A DNA stretch of 64,000 bases from Hoylesella oralis ATCC 33269 (GCF_000185145.2 NZ_GL833119.1:860668-924667); one strand, 5' to 3'; shown: positions 24,630-34,693, counted from the first letter of the stretch. Numbers and translations are program-made. The notes: generated by a model from the sequence alone, not told the origin.

Positions 24630-26147
24630 TTATTTCAGTATCTCAATAGCTCTTCGTAAGCGTTTTATTGTTTCTACTTTCCCGAGGAATGCGCTGATGT
24701 CGAACATACCGGGCCCTTTGCCTATGCCTACGAGTGCCAAACGGAAAGCGTTCATCACATCGCCGAGTTTATATCCTTTTTCCGCAACCCATGCAAGTAC
24801 TGTCTTTTCTTGTTCTTCAATGGAGAAGTCTTCGATATTTTCAAGTACGTCGGCAAGTTCTCCCATTACTTGGGCAGAGTCTTCTTTCCAACGTTTACGT
24901 ACGGTCTTTTCGTCGTATTCTATCGGGGCGATGAAGAAGAATGAACAAAGTTCCCATAGTTCTTTAACGAAATTTACGCGATCTTTCATCATGTGAACAA
25001 CGAGTGTAATACGTTCCATGGTCTCGTCTATGCCATTATTGGCGACAATCGGGGCAAAGAGATGTGCGATCTCATCATCGCTTTTTCTAAGAATATATTC
25101 ATGATTGAACCAAATTCCTTTCTGATAATCGAAACGGGCACCCGATTTAGAGCATTTGGTTATATCGAAAAGGTTAACCAACTCTCTAAGCGAGAAGATT
25201 TCTTGGTCTGTTCCCGGGTGCCATCCTAATAATGCAAGAAAATTAACTACGGCTTCGGGGAAGTATCCGCTTTCACGGTAGCCGCTGCAAACTTCACCTG
25301 TTTTTGGATCATGCCATTCCAATGGAAAAACTGGGAAGCCGAGGCGGTCTCCGTCGCGCTTGCTTAATTTGCCTTTACCTTCCGGTTTTAGCAGAAGCGG
25401 AAGATGTGCGAATTGGGGCATTGTGTCGTCCCAACCGAAGGCGTGATATAGGAGTACGTGCAATGGGGCACTTGGTAACCATTCTTCACCGCGGATTACG
25501 TGAGTGATCTCCATCAGATGATCGTCGACAATATTAGCAAGGTGATAGGTAGGAAGCTCGTCGGAACTCTTATAGAGAACCTTGTCGTCTATGATATCGC
25601 TTTTGACTGTCACTTCGCCACGGATGAGATCGTGGATATGGATTTCTTGTCCGGGTTCGACCTTAAAACGAACTACGTATTGTTCTCCGTCTTCTATACG
25701 TTGTTTCCACTCGCTACGATCCATTGTAAGAGAATTACGCATCTGCATACGTGTATGGGAATCGTATTGGAAGTTTGGAGTTTTATTGCGCTTCTGGTCT
25801 AATTCTTCCGGGGTATCGAAGGCAATGTAAGCTTTACCGTTATCCAGCAATTGCTGGACATATTCTTTGTATATCTCTCTTCTTTCACTTTGACGATAGG
25901 GACCATGTTGCCCGCCAAAGCTTACTCCTTCGTCGAATTTAATGCCTAACCATTTAAAGGATTCTATGATATATTCTTCTGCTCCCTGTACAAAACGGTG
26001 CGAATCTGTATCTTCAATTCTGAAAACAAGTTCTCCATTATGTTGGTGTGCGAAGAGATAATTATATAGTGCGGTACGTACGCCACCGATATGTAAAGGC
26101 CCTGTAGGGCTCGGTGCAAAGCGCACTCTGACTTTTCTTTCTGCCAT
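24630..26147 (-). CDS. gltX: glutamate--tRNA ligase
   Basis: A 505-residue class I aminoacyl-tRNA synthetase that charges tRNA-Glu. The start at 26147 ([20 protein letters not shown]) is the usual N-terminus, with the HIGG (HIGH-type) signature at the start; earlier in-frame Mets would reach through the promoter. The second signature is KLSKRDGDR (KMSKS-type). The C-terminal anticodon-binding helical part ends with [20 protein letters not shown] single copy at this length, alongside a Bacteroidota background, indicates a discriminating type; the window does not show whether Gln-tRNA is made by GlnRS or by transamidation. Its promoter lies 35 bases upstream and it drives waaA as well. Confidence 0.96.
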   Translation of the reverse strand: MAERKVRVRFAPSPTGPLHIGGVRTALYNYLFAHQHNGELVFRIEDTDSHRFVQGAEEYIIESFKWLGIKFDEGVSFGGQHGPYRQSERREIYKEYVQQLLDNGKAYIAFDTPEELDQKRNKTPNFQYDSHTRMQMRNSLTMDRSEWKQRIEDGEQYVVRFKVEPGQEIHIHDLIRGEVTVKSDIIDDKVLYKSSDELPTYHLANIVDDHLMEITHVIRGEEWLPSAPLHVLLYHAFGWDDTMPQFAHLPLLLKPEGKGKLSKRDGDRLGFPVFPLEWHDPKTGEVCSGYRESGYFPEAVVNFLALLGWHPGTDQEIFSLRELVNLFDITKCSKSGARFDYQKGIWFNHEYILRKSDDEIAHLFAPIVANNGIDETMERITLVVHMMKDRVNFVKELWELCSFFFIAPIEYDEKTVRKRWKEDSAQVMGELADVLENIEDFSIEEQEKTVLAWVAEKGYKLGDVMNAFRLALVGIGKGPGMFDISAFLGKVETIKRLRRAIEILK

Positions 26148-26181
26148 CTTAGTAAAAAGTAGATAAGATATAAATTTTGTG

Positions 26182-26189
26182 CAAAAATA
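26182..26189 (-). promoter_or_regulatory. -7 element for gltX-waaA
   Basis: TATTTTTG on the minus strand, giving a leader of about 28 bases before the gltX start. A divergent, weaker box TATTTTCG (26224-26231) on the plus strand probably serves the HD-domain gene. Confidence 0.55.
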
Positions 26190-26259
26190 CATCTTTTTTT
26201 GCATTTTGGCGTATTTTTTTTCGTATTTTCGCAAAGTAAACGTATTAAAGCAGGATTAT

Positions 26260-28335
26260 ATGAATGTTTTAGATAGGGCGCAGCAACATTTTTGGCGTAA
26301 TTTCTTTACGCGCTTTGTATTGGTTTTTATTACTGTTGTGCTTATAGTTTGGTTTCTTCCGCGCAATGAAGAGGTAAGACTGCGATATGATATCGGTAAG
26401 CCGTGGACTTATGGATCGTTTATCGCAAAGTTTGATTTTCCGATCTACAAGACAGATGAGGCTATAAAAGCAGAGCAAGATTCGTTGATAGATACTTTTC
26501 AACCTTATTATAATTATAAATCCAAGATAGAATCTCAGGCCCTTGCAAAGTTCTCTGAGGACTTTAAAGAAGGTATTCCCGGGCTTTCTCCGGAGTATAA
26601 AATGATAGTAATAGACCGTTTGCATCGTCTCTATCAAGCTGGTATCATGAGTACGCCTGAGTATAATGTTATGTCGGCAGACTCAACAAAAATGATTCGT
26701 GTTGTCAATGGAAAGAAAGCACAGAGTGTACTTGTCAACTGCATTTTCTCTACGATGTCGGCATACGAACGTCTTTTTACGGATGAACGGCTCGCACCGG
26801 TGAGACATCTCCTGCAGAAATACAATTTGAATGAATATATAGAGCCCAACCTTGTTTATGACAAGGAGCGGAGTGTGACCGAAAGAAACGATCTTTTGAG
26901 TGGAATACCCATTGCAAGCGGTATGGTGATGAGCGGACAAAAGGTGATTGATCGTGGCGAGATTGTGGATGACAATACTTATCGGGTGCTCAGTTCTTTC
27001 GAAAAGGAGATGAAACGACGTAGCGCCACGTCTCAAGAAATAACCAACGCATTGATAGGGCAAGTCATCTATGTGGCTATTTGGGTAATTCTGTTCACGC
27101 TCTATCTTGCGCTTTTTCGAAAAGATTATTTTGAGAAGCCACGTTCCATAATGATGCTTTATACCATGATAACGATCTTCCCAATTGTGGTATCGCTGAT
27201 GATGGAACACAATTTTTTCAGCGTATACATTATTCCTTTTGCCTTGGCACCGATATTTATTCGGGTGTTTATGGACTCCAGAACGGCATTTATCGCCCAT
27301 GTTACGTTGGTTCTCCTTTGTGCTGCTGCGGTGAAATACCAGTATGAATTTATCATTATCCAGCTTGTTGCAGGTCTTGTTGCCATTTATTCGCTCCGTG
27401 AGCTCTCCCGAAGAGCACAGGTATTCAAAACGGCTGTTTTAGTTACCATAGCAACAGCCGTGATGTATTTTACTCTTCAGCTGATGCAGAACAGCAATAT
27501 CAATACGTTCAATAACGACATGTATTACCATTTTGTAGCTAATGGAGTATTTTTATTGCTTGCATATCCTTTGATGTATCTCATAGAAAAGACTTTCGGT
27601 TTTACTTCAAATGTAACTTTGTTCGAATTATCTAATACGAACAAAGGGGTATTGCGCGATCTTAGTGAGATAGCCCCGGGAACGTTCCAGCACTCTATTA
27701 CGGTAGCTAATCTGGCAGCCGAGATCGCCAACAAGATAGGAGCGAACAGTTTGCTTGTACGTACAGGCGCACTATATCACGATATAGGAAAAATGCTAAA
27801 TCCGGTTTTCTTTACTGAAAATCAAGCCGGTGTCAATCCTCACGATAAAATGTCGTGTCAAGAGAGTGCGAAAATCATTATCAACCATGTCTACGACGGC
27901 ATCAAACTTGCCGAAAAATACGGCCTGCCACAATTTATCAAAGATTTTATTTCTACACATCATGGGCGGGGAATAACAAAATATTTCTACATAAAGTATA
28001 AGAATGAGCATCCCGATGAGGAAGTCGATCCGGAAGTGTTTACCTATCCCGGCCCTAATCCCTTTACTCGCGAGCAGGCAATTCTTATGATGGCCGATTC
28101 GTGTGAGGCTGCATCTCATTCGTTGCAAGATTATACGGAAGAAAGCATCAGCACACTTGTCAACAGAATTATTGATGAACAAGTGGCATCAGGTTTTTTT
28201 ACTAACTGTCCTATCACTTTCAGGGATATCTCATTTGCCAAACAGGTATTGATAGAACGTTTGAAAGCCATCTATCATACTCGCATCTCCTATCCCGAAC
28301 TGAAAAAAGAAGAAAAGGATAAAAACGATATTTAA
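26260..28335 (+). CDS. 7TM-HD domain phosphohydrolase, PgpH-type cyclic-di-AMP phosphodiesterase
   Basis: A 691-residue membrane protein. Layout: one transmembrane helix near the N-terminus (FVLVFITVVLIVWFL), an extracytoplasmic 7TMR-HDED region (about 40-270), seven transmembrane helices (about 275-470), and a cytoplasmic HD domain: FQHSITVANLAAEIANKIG, then GALYHDIGK with the metal-binding pair H507-D508, INHVYDGIKLAEKYGLP, and STHHGRG. PgpH of Listeria with this layout degrades c-di-AMP, so turnover of this messenger is likely. The start at 26260 is preceded by AGGA; the upstream ATG at 26179 lies inside the divergent promoter region and is rejected. Length fits the family. Confidence 0.9.
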   Translation: MNVLDRAQQHFWRNFFTRFVLVFITVVLIVWFLPRNEEVRLRYDIGKPWTYGSFIAKFDFPIYKTDEAIKAEQDSLIDTFQPYYNYKSKIESQALAKFSEDFKEGIPGLSPEYKMIVIDRLHRLYQAGIMSTPEYNVMSADSTKMIRVVNGKKAQSVLVNCIFSTMSAYERLFTDERLAPVRHLLQKYNLNEYIEPNLVYDKERSVTERNDLLSGIPIASGMVMSGQKVIDRGEIVDDNTYRVLSSFEKEMKRRSATSQEITNALIGQVIYVAIWVILFTLYLALFRKDYFEKPRSIMMLYTMITIFPIVVSLMMEHNFFSVYIIPFALAPIFIRVFMDSRTAFIAHVTLVLLCAAAVKYQYEFIIIQLVAGLVAIYSLRELSRRAQVFKTAVLVTIATAVMYFTLQLMQNSNINTFNNDMYYHFVANGVFLLLAYPLMYLIEKTFGFTSNVTLFELSNTNKGVLRDLSEIAPGTFQHSITVANLAAEIANKIGANSLLVRTGALYHDIGKMLNPVFFTENQAGVNPHDKMSCQESAKIIINHVYDGIKLAEKYGLPQFIKDFISTHHGRGITKYFYIKYKNEHPDEEVDPEVFTYPGPNPFTREQAILMMADSCEAASHSLQDYTEESISTLVNRIIDEQVASGFFTNCPITFRDISFAKQVLIERLKAIYHTRISYPELKKEEKDKNDI

Positions 28336-28367
28336 TCTTGCACAAATTAACCGATTTGCGCAAGATT
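28334..28367 (+). terminator. stem-loop after the HD-domain gene
   Basis: AATCTTGCACAAAT (28334-28347) pairs with ATTTGCGCAAGATT (28354-28367) with one mismatch. It overlaps the stop codon and has no T-run after it, so it may protect the mRNA end rather than terminate. Confidence 0.5.
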
Positions 28368-28434
28368 AAATGGCTGCATGGTTAACGTATATTAAATAAT
28401 TGTTCCGTTTAAAGGAATAAAAGAACAATTTAAA

Positions 28435-28442
28435 TACCTTTG
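28435..28442 (+). promoter_or_regulatory. -7 element of the OmpP1/FadL gene
   Basis: TACCTTTG, 27 bases before the ATG at 28469; no good -33 TTG at the standard distance. Confidence 0.55.
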
Positions 28443-28468
28443 CAAACAATTTTTTAAAGGTATTTAAG

Positions 28469-29986
28469 ATGAATAAATTTAAATTGTTATGCGTTGTTAT
28501 TGCGATAACATACGTTTCCAACACACAGGCAGGAGGCTTGTTAACTAATACAAATCAAAACATTGCATTCAACCGCAATATGGCACGCGACGGTGCGATA
28601 GGCATCGATGGTGTGTATTCTAATCCGGCGGGAGTTGCTTTTTTGAGCAAGGGATTGCACCTTTCATTCAATTTCCAGAATGTTTATCAGACGCGTGTAG
28701 TTCAAAGCGGCATTACTGTTCCGGCTTTGAAGGGCACACCTTATTATCAGCCATTCAAGTTGAATGGTGGTAATGAGAACGGCGTTAAAGAGTTCAAAGG
28801 CAAGGCATCTGTACCTATTCTTCCATCTTTTCAGGCAGCTTTGAATTACGATCGATGGGGATTTCAGGTGGGTTTTGCACTTAACGGAGGTGGAGGCAAG
28901 GCCACTTTCAATCACGGGTTGGGCTCATTCGAGCGCGAAATCTCCATGATACCGGCATTGCTCCATTCTCAAAATCTCACAACCACCACTCCAAGTTATG
29001 GTGTGAACAGCTATATTAGCGGGCAACAGTATGTATTTGGCATACAACTCGGAACCACCTATAAGATTAATAAGCACATGGCAGCCTATGCAGGTTTACG
29101 CTTTAATTACGTTTGGAATAAGTATGAAGGAAGCATAACCGACATCAGAGCCAATATAAACGGCAATAACGAGAACCTTTATGAATACTTCAACAAGCAG
29201 GCAAATACCTATAAAAACATGGGTTTCTATTATAAAATGAGGGCAACGGAGATAACTGATCCTGCTACAAAGGCGAAGTATGAGCAAATGTCGGCCAAAT
29301 ACGAGGCCGGAGCGGAACAACTATCCAAGACAGGAGCCCGTTTTGCAGATAAATACCTTAATTGTACGCAAGAGGGATGGGGCGTTACGCCGATTATCGG
29401 TTTCGACTTCAAGTACGGAAACTGGAATGTAGGTACCCGACTTGAGTTCAATACTCATCTTAACATAGAAAACCATACCAAGCGCGACGATACCGGACTC
29501 TTTCAAGACGGGGTGAACACGCCGAACGATTTACCGGGCATTTGGACATTGGGTGCCCAATATTCGGTGTTACCCAACCTTCGTGTGATGGGCAGTTACC
29601 ATTATTATTTCGACAAGAGTGCCAAGATGGCTAACGATAAGCAGACCAAATTGGGCGGCAACACGCAGGAGTATCTTGCCGGAGTGGAGTGGGATATCAA
29701 TAAAGATGTGCTCGTGAGTGCCGGCGTGCAACGTACCAAGTACGGATTAGGCGACGGCAGTTACCTTACGGATATGAGCTTTGTTACAAGCAGTTATTCT
29801 GTCGGTTTCGGTGCTTCTTTCCGTGTAATGAAAAATGCCCGTATGAACGTGGCTTATTTTTGGACGAATTACGAGCATTTTGATAAGACCTACACCCAGA
29901 AAGTTGGCGGAATGGATACAGAAAACACCGATAACTTCTATCGTACGAATAAGGTGTTCGGTGTGGGCTTGGATATTGATTTTTAA
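28469..29986 (+). CDS. OmpP1/FadL/TodX family outer-membrane transport protein
   Basis: A 505-residue outer-membrane barrel of the FadL family, which takes up long-chain fatty acids and other hydrophobic compounds. Signal peptide 1-21 (NTQA/G). The mature N-terminus GGLLTNTNQNIAFNRNMARD, then DGVYSNPAGVAFLSKG, is the hatch-like NPA motif of the family. The alternating strands continue with LGTTYKINKHMAAYAGLRFNY, VTPIIGFDFKYGNWNVGTRL, and the final VFGVGLDIDF with a terminal aromatic. Longer than E. coli FadL (421 mature residues) because of a loop around residues 215-290 rich in Asn, Lys and Glu. Monocistronic. Confidence 0.9.
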   Translation: MNKFKLLCVVIAITYVSNTQAGGLLTNTNQNIAFNRNMARDGAIGIDGVYSNPAGVAFLSKGLHLSFNFQNVYQTRVVQSGITVPALKGTPYYQPFKLNGGNENGVKEFKGKASVPILPSFQAALNYDRWGFQVGFALNGGGGKATFNHGLGSFEREISMIPALLHSQNLTTTTPSYGVNSYISGQQYVFGIQLGTTYKINKHMAAYAGLRFNYVWNKYEGSITDIRANINGNNENLYEYFNKQANTYKNMGFYYKMRATEITDPATKAKYEQMSAKYEAGAEQLSKTGARFADKYLNCTQEGWGVTPIIGFDFKYGNWNVGTRLEFNTHLNIENHTKRDDTGLFQDGVNTPNDLPGIWTLGAQYSVLPNLRVMGSYHYYFDKSAKMANDKQTKLGGNTQEYLAGVEWDINKDVLVSAGVQRTKYGLGDGSYLTDMSFVTSSYSVGFGASFRVMKNARMNVAYFWTNYEHFDKTYTQKVGGMDTENTDNFYRTNKVFGVGLDIDF

Positions 29987-30110
29987 ACATATACAGTAAT
30001 TAATTTTAATTTTTTGACCGTTTGGCAAGGCTATGGAGACGTGACGAAAGCCGCACCCTAATGCTTTGACCTGACGGTTTTTTTATTGTGTAATATATAG
30101 GCGGCAAGTG

Positions 30111-30165
30111 TAAGCGGTATGCAACATCGGTCTATTATCGATAGACGGGTATTGCATACCGCTTA
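30111..30165. terminator. long hairpin between converging genes
   Basis: TAAGCGGTATGCAA (30111-30124) pairs perfectly with TTGCATACCGCTTA (30152-30165); an inner GTCTAT/ATAGAC stem sits in the loop. It lies between the convergent FadL-like and priA genes and can end transcription from both sides, though no strong T-run follows. Confidence 0.7.
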
Positions 30166-30240
30166 TATATATTGTTTATCTTGAAAGGATAAAATATGTG
30201 TGTTAGCAGTTCGAGGCTGCCGGTTGACAAAGACGATACT

Positions 30241-32514
30241 TTATAGCGGATCGACATCGTAATACACCTGCAACGCAGCGTTCCTCTTGTCTTGCATGAG
30301 CTGCTGCAGAGCACTACGAAGATATCGGCGTACAAGTTTTTGGTCGATATTGTTTTCGAGCTTTATCACGATTTTGCGTATATACATTGTTTTTATACGG
30401 GCAACGGCAGGCCTGTCGGGGCCTAACACACGTTCGCCGAACCATCCGCGCAAACGGCTCCCCATTTCGATGGCCGCCGTTTCTGCCACGTCTTCATGGC
30501 GGTGGCGCAGGTAGACATAGATCAGTCTGTAAAACGGAGGGTAACGGAACATGCGACGCTCTTCCAGCATATCTTGGTAAAAGCCGGCGTAATCGTTGTC
30601 GACAACTTGCCGTATAACGGGATTGTCGGGACTCTTCGTCTGTAACAGAACGAGGCCCTGCTCACTTTTTCTTCCGGCCCTTCCGCTCACTTGCGCCATC
30701 ATCATGAACGCATGTTCATAGGCTCTGAAGTCGGGATAGTTCAACATAGAGTCGGCATTCAGTATGCCTACCACGCTCACCTTGTCGAAATCCAGCCCTT
30801 TGCTGATCATCTGCGTGCCGATGAGCACGTTTGTTTTGCCGTTAGAGAAGTCGGCTATCAGCCGTTCGTAGGCGTTTCGTGTGCGCGTGGTGTCTAAATC
30901 CATGCGCGAGACATGGGCTTCAGGGAAGATATCTCGTATATAATCTTCTATTTTCTCCGTGCCATACCCCCGCCCTTTCAGATCTGTGTTGCCGCAGTTG
31001 GGGCATTCCGTGGGCACCATGTAGGTAAATCCGCAATAATGGCAGGTCAGTTGGTTCATGTTCTTATGGTAAGTCAGCGACACATCGCAGTTGGTACATT
31101 TGGGCACCCAGCCGCATACGTTGCACTCAATCATGGGGGCAAAGCCCCGTCTGTTTTGAAATAAGATGACTTGTCGGCCGTTGTTCAATGCTTCTCTGAT
31201 AGCTGCAAGCAAGGTAGGCGAAAATGGTCCCGTCATCATCTTGCGGTGCTGCAGGTCTTTAATGTCGATTACCTTGATATGGGGCAGCTGTATATCTTTG
31301 TAACGCGATGCAAGCGTTACCAGTCCGTACTTGCCCTGTTTGGCATTGTAGTAGCTTTCCATCGAAGGTGTTGCTGTACCCAGCAGCACTTTAGCGCCGT
31401 ACATCCGTGCCAAGACAATAGCTGCAGAGCGGGCATGGTAGCGGGGCGCCGGTTCTTGTTGCTTGAAACTCGTTTCGTGTTCCTCGTCGATAATCACCGT
31501 TCCGAGTCTTTGGAAAGGCAGAAAAACGGCACTTCGGGCACCGAGGATAATGTCGTAGGGGTTCTTGGAGAGTTGTTTATTCCAAATCTCCACACGTTCT
31601 GCGTCGCTATATTTGCTGTGATAAATGCCCAATCGGTTGCCGAAAACCTTGTGCAACCGCTCCATGATCTGTACCGTAAGGGCAATTTCGGGCAATAGGT
31701 AGAGCACTTGTTTGTGTTCTTGCAGGGCTTTTTCTATTAGATGGATATAGATTTCCGTCTTTCCGCTTGATGTTACGCCGTGCAAGAGCACCACATTTTT
31801 CCGCATCATCTGCATGAGTATGCGGTTATAAGCATCCTCCTGTGCGGGGTTCAATTGTTTGATGAGTTCGGGATGAGGCTCGCCTCCGTTGTTCAGCCGG
31901 CCTACTTCCTTACGGTAGGTGTAGAGTATTCTCCGGTCGACGAGTGCTTTTACGGCAGTCATGGTGCAGTGCGAAGCGTTCATCAGCTCCTCCCTTGTTA
32001 CCTCTTGCGGTTTGTCTGTGGCGGCGTTATGGCACAGCAAGTCCCAATGAGAGAGTGCAAGAAAATCGATGAACGCTTTCTGTTGTTTGGTTGCCCTCGC
32101 CAGCATATTGAGCGCGATGTGCAGTGCTTGCTCGTTACGATATGCGGGTGTCAGCCCCACATACAGTTCCGTTTTCGGTTTGAACCCCTCTTCAGCCTTG
32201 AGACCTGCGGGCAGTGCGGCCGTGAAAACATCGCCCAACGGTGCCATATAGTAATCTGAAATCCAGTTCCACAGCCGTAGTTGTTCGGGTAAAAGCACCG
32301 GCCGGTCGTCTGATATCGCCTTTATTTCCTTGACGTCGAAGTCTGGTTTGTGGTCATGAAGGCGCAATGTAATGGCTGTATATGTCTTGCTGCGTCCCAA
32401 CGGAACGAGCACCCGCATGCCTTCGGTGAGCTTTTCGGCCATCTTATCTTGCACGGCGTAGGTGAATGTTCCGTCGAGCGGCAGAGGCAATATCACGTCT
32501 ACATATTTCATCAA
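30241..32514 (-). CDS. priA: primosomal protein N' (replication restart helicase)
   Basis: A 757-residue 3'-5' superfamily 2 helicase that rebuilds replication forks. The N-terminal 3'BD domain begins MKYVDVILPLPLDGTFTYAV. Helicase motifs: Walker A GVTSSGKTEIY, LLPEIALT, DEEH box IDEEHETSFKQ, GTATPSME, then the zinc-binding insert with eight cysteines (CNVCGWVPKCTNC and CHYCGFTYMVPTECPNCG), and GTQMISKGLDFDKVSVVGI followed by QVSGRAGR. Length and order match family members. Either of two adjacent Mets (32514 or 32511) may start translation. Its -7 box is 31 bases upstream. Confidence 0.96.
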   Translation of the reverse strand: MMKYVDVILPLPLDGTFTYAVQDKMAEKLTEGMRVLVPLGRSKTYTAITLRLHDHKPDFDVKEIKAISDDRPVLLPEQLRLWNWISDYYMAPLGDVFTAALPAGLKAEEGFKPKTELYVGLTPAYRNEQALHIALNMLARATKQQKAFIDFLALSHWDLLCHNAATDKPQEVTREELMNASHCTMTAVKALVDRRILYTYRKEVGRLNNGGEPHPELIKQLNPAQEDAYNRILMQMMRKNVVLLHGVTSSGKTEIYIHLIEKALQEHKQVLYLLPEIALTVQIMERLHKVFGNRLGIYHSKYSDAERVEIWNKQLSKNPYDIILGARSAVFLPFQRLGTVIIDEEHETSFKQQEPAPRYHARSAAIVLARMYGAKVLLGTATPSMESYYNAKQGKYGLVTLASRYKDIQLPHIKVIDIKDLQHRKMMTGPFSPTLLAAIREALNNGRQVILFQNRRGFAPMIECNVCGWVPKCTNCDVSLTYHKNMNQLTCHYCGFTYMVPTECPNCGNTDLKGRGYGTEKIEDYIRDIFPEAHVSRMDLDTTRTRNAYERLIADFSNGKTNVLIGTQMISKGLDFDKVSVVGILNADSMLNYPDFRAYEHAFMMMAQVSGRAGRKSEQGLVLLQTKSPDNPVIRQVVDNDYAGFYQDMLEERRMFRYPPFYRLIYVYLRHRHEDVAETAAIEMGSRLRGWFGERVLGPDRPAVARIKTMYIRKIVIKLENNIDQKLVRRYLRSALQQLMQDKRNAALQVYYDVDPL

Positions 32515-32544
32515 TCGATAGTATAAAGGGGCTGTTTATGTTGA

Positions 32545-32552
32545 CAAAGGTA
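32545..32552 (-). promoter_or_regulatory. -7 element of priA
   Basis: TACCTTTG on the minus strand, about 31 bases before the start codon; no clear -33 motif. Confidence 0.5.
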
Positions 32553-32559
32553 TATAAAA

Positions 32560-32898
32560 ATGCGGAATTATGTAGATGTTGTGTTGGCATTTCTGATATT
32601 TCGTCTGCGTATTCTCCATTCGGTTGGGCGGAATAACGGTCGAATATTTATTCTCTAAGGTATTTTCTCTGAACTCGAATGGAAGCGGTATAACGGTTCC
32701 AGCCATCGTTTTTCGGTAAAAGTATATGTGAGCAACCGTAGGCTATACGATGAAGAAGTGGATAGTATTACCGATATATTCGAGCCTTTATACAGGCAGT
32801 CATGTTATCTGATAAGAGCTGCTCGGCAGGGTAGGGTGCGGAATGTTGGCGAGTTGGAATGCAAGGAATACGGAAAAGTCCCGCGAGCTGCTAAATGA
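32560..32898 (+). pseudogene. possible coding remnant with an in-frame stop
   Basis: On the plus strand an ATG at 32560 opens a frame of 32 codons to a TAA at 32656-32658. The same frame then stays open, without any ATG, for 79 more codons to a TGA at 32896-32898, giving protein-like stretches such as VDSITDIFEPLYRQSCYLIR. The family is not recognised. A 79-codon open stretch can occur by chance at this base composition, so this is a weak call. If it is not a remnant, the 32515-32923 interval (409 bases) holds only the priA promoter. Confidence 0.25.
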
Positions 32899-32923
32899 AC
32901 GGCTGACTGTTTCGTATGATAGC

Positions 32924-33412
32924 CTACGCGGTGTAGAAAAATAAGTAGAAGAAGTCGTCCACTTTTCCCCTCAATACCTTCAGTGCTTTGCTTATCTGAT
33001 GCTCTACTGTCCTCTCTGAAATGCCCAGTTCGGCAGCTATTTCGCGATATTTTTTATTGTCGCGTTTACTCATTATGAACACTTGGCGGCATCTCGGTGG
33101 CAGCGAGTCGATGGCTGTCCATAGCTCAGCCTCATGCAGTGAGCGTTCTGCAGCCTCTTCATCAGAGATGTTCCCATCGAGGTCGGTAGGTGAGATATTC
33201 GTGTCTATCGGATTTGTACGGCGCAATGTGTCGATACATTTGTTGCGTACAGCGGTGTAAAGAAATGCTTTCGGATTTTCTGCCTTGCATTCCCATAGCT
33301 TTACAAAGCACTCCTGCACGATGTCTTCTGCTGCATCTGCATCTTTCAGATAGTGGATGGCATAAAGACACAATGGCCTGTAATAGTAGCGAAATGTAAG
33401 GTCTATGTTCAA
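32924..33412 (-). CDS. ECF RNA polymerase sigma factor (Bacteroidota expansion type)
   Basis: A 162-residue sigma-70 family factor with region 2 at about 5-70 (FRYYYRPLCLYAIHYLKDAD, AEDIVQECFVKLWE) and region 4 at about 105-155 (AIDSLPPRCRQVFIMSKRDN, YREIAAELGISERTVEHQIS with its helix-turn-helix). This matches the group usually encoded beside FecR anti-sigma factors. None is next to it: the neighbours are mdh upstream and priA downstream, both housekeeping. The only FecR in the window, 14 kb away, lacks a sigma gene, so pairing across the distance is possible but unproven. A terminator separates it from mdh. Confidence 0.93.
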   Translation of the reverse strand: MNIDLTFRYYYRPLCLYAIHYLKDADAAEDIVQECFVKLWECKAENPKAFLYTAVRNKCIDTLRRTNPIDTNISPTDLDGNISDEEAAERSLHEAELWTAIDSLPPRCRQVFIMSKRDNKKYREIAAELGISERTVEHQISKALKVLRGKVDDFFYLFFYTA

Positions 33413-33460
33413 TCCTGAAGAAATAAAATAAGGGAAAATACAAAAAATAATTGTAAAGAA

Positions 33461-33503
33461 GTGAAGAGGCGAACTTGTCGTTTACACCTCTTCACTTTGT
33501 TTT
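33461..33503. terminator. terminator between mdh and the ECF sigma gene
   Basis: GTGAAGAGG (33461-33469) pairs with CCTCTTCAC (33487-33495), with flanking A and T runs that extend the stem and work in both directions. It ends the minus-strand mdh transcript 27 bases after the stop. Confidence 0.8.
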
Positions 33504-33521
33504 TATTCTTGCGGAATGGAA

Positions 33522-34514
33522 TTACAAGTTCGGATTAAGCTTGCTCCATTCGGAGATTGCCGGAACTATGTTCAACGTTACCAGTTCGTCGCGCATCTTA
33601 CAAAGATGCTCATAGCTTGCGTCTAACTTTGCATTTTCCTCTGTTGTCCCCTGCGGAACCTTGAAGTGAGCGCCGGTAGTGTCGAGTGTGGTGTCCATTG
33701 CCATCATGATATGGTCGTATTTGTCGGTCTTTACGTATGTGCCGACTGGGTATTTGAACGGTTCTCCACCCATCACTGAACGGATCATCTCTACGGAGAG
33801 ATAGGCCGGACTTTGGAAAGACGAGCGTCCTCTGAGTTCTATAATCTTGGCACCGCCCTTGGTAACATCGGTCTTCATCTGCTCCCATTCCTCGGTCGGG
33901 AATGCCGGTGTGCCGATGAGATCGGTCAGTGGTTTGCCGTCGATCGTGGTGTGCGAGCCGAATACAGCCATCTGTTCACCGTGTCCGCCGTATGTTGCGC
34001 AGCCCTTTACTTCACTCTGCATCACGTTGAACTTTTTAGCCAATGCGCTTTGCAGGCGTGTAGAATCGAGAGCGGCAAGCGTGGTTACCTGCGACGGTTT
34101 CAGTCCGGAGTACAGCAGGGTTACCAATCCAGTGAGATCGGCAGGATTGAAGATGATCACTACATGCTTCACATCGGGGCAGTATTGCTTGATATTCTTG
34201 CCCAATCCTTCGGCTATTTCGCAGTTACCTTTCAGCAAGTCTTCGCGTGTCATGCCTGCCTTGCGGGGCGCACCGCCCGAAGAAATGATGTATTTTGCAT
34301 TAGTGAATGCTTCTTTAACATCGGTTGTCGCTGTGATTTTTACGTCGCCGAAACCGCTCTGGCGCATCTCTTCTGCCACACCTTCGGGCGAAAATACGTC
34401 GTAGAGACAAATGTTGTTTGTTAAACCCATGGTAAGTGCGGTCTGTACCATGTTGGAACCAATCATGCCGGCAGCACCGACGATTGTCAATTTCTCATTG
34501 GTTAAAAATGCCAT
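33522..34514 (-). CDS. mdh: malate dehydrogenase (NAD-dependent)
   Basis: A 330-residue LDH/MDH-family oxidoreductase that interconverts malate and oxaloacetate, in Prevotella mostly in the reductive branch leading to fumarate and succinate. NAD-binding loop VGAAGMIGSNM near 12-22, YIISSGGAPRKAGMTREDLL (the substrate-binding arginine and mobile loop), IIFNPADLTG, DSTRLQSALAKKF, and the catalytic histidine in YGGHGEQMAVF. The long C-terminal section is typical of the Bacteroidales form. Single gene with its own -7 box and terminator. Confidence 0.94.
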   Translation of the reverse strand: MAFLTNEKLTIVGAAGMIGSNMVQTALTMGLTNNICLYDVFSPEGVAEEMRQSGFGDVKITATTDVKEAFTNAKYIISSGGAPRKAGMTREDLLKGNCEIAEGLGKNIKQYCPDVKHVVIIFNPADLTGLVTLLYSGLKPSQVTTLAALDSTRLQSALAKKFNVMQSEVKGCATYGGHGEQMAVFGSHTTIDGKPLTDLIGTPAFPTEEWEQMKTDVTKGGAKIIELRGRSSFQSPAYLSVEMIRSVMGGEPFKYPVGTYVKTDKYDHIMMAMDTTLDTTGAHFKVPQGTTEENAKLDASYEHLCKMRDELVTLNIVPAISEWSKLNPNL

Positions 34515-34569
34515 AACTGTAAATTATTTATTTTAAATGTATGATTATATCCTTATTTTTATATGTGCG

Positions 34570-34577
34570 CAAAGTTA
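34570..34577 (-). promoter_or_regulatory. -7 element of mdh
   Basis: TAACTTTG on the minus strand, giving a leader of about 49 bases; no TTG at -33. Confidence 0.5.
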
Positions 34578-34693
34578 CAAAAAAATAGAGTATTCGTGTT
34601 ATTTATTAAGTCTTTTATTTGTTATTTATTATAAAAAGCGGAACGCTTTGTCATCTGTATTTGGCAAAATGCATCAAGAATGATAACTGTTGC

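Noticed and set aside
26179-26259. Upstream start for the HD phosphodiesterase at 26179
   Set aside because: This start lies within the divergent gltX promoter region, and the family N-terminus fits Met at 26260.
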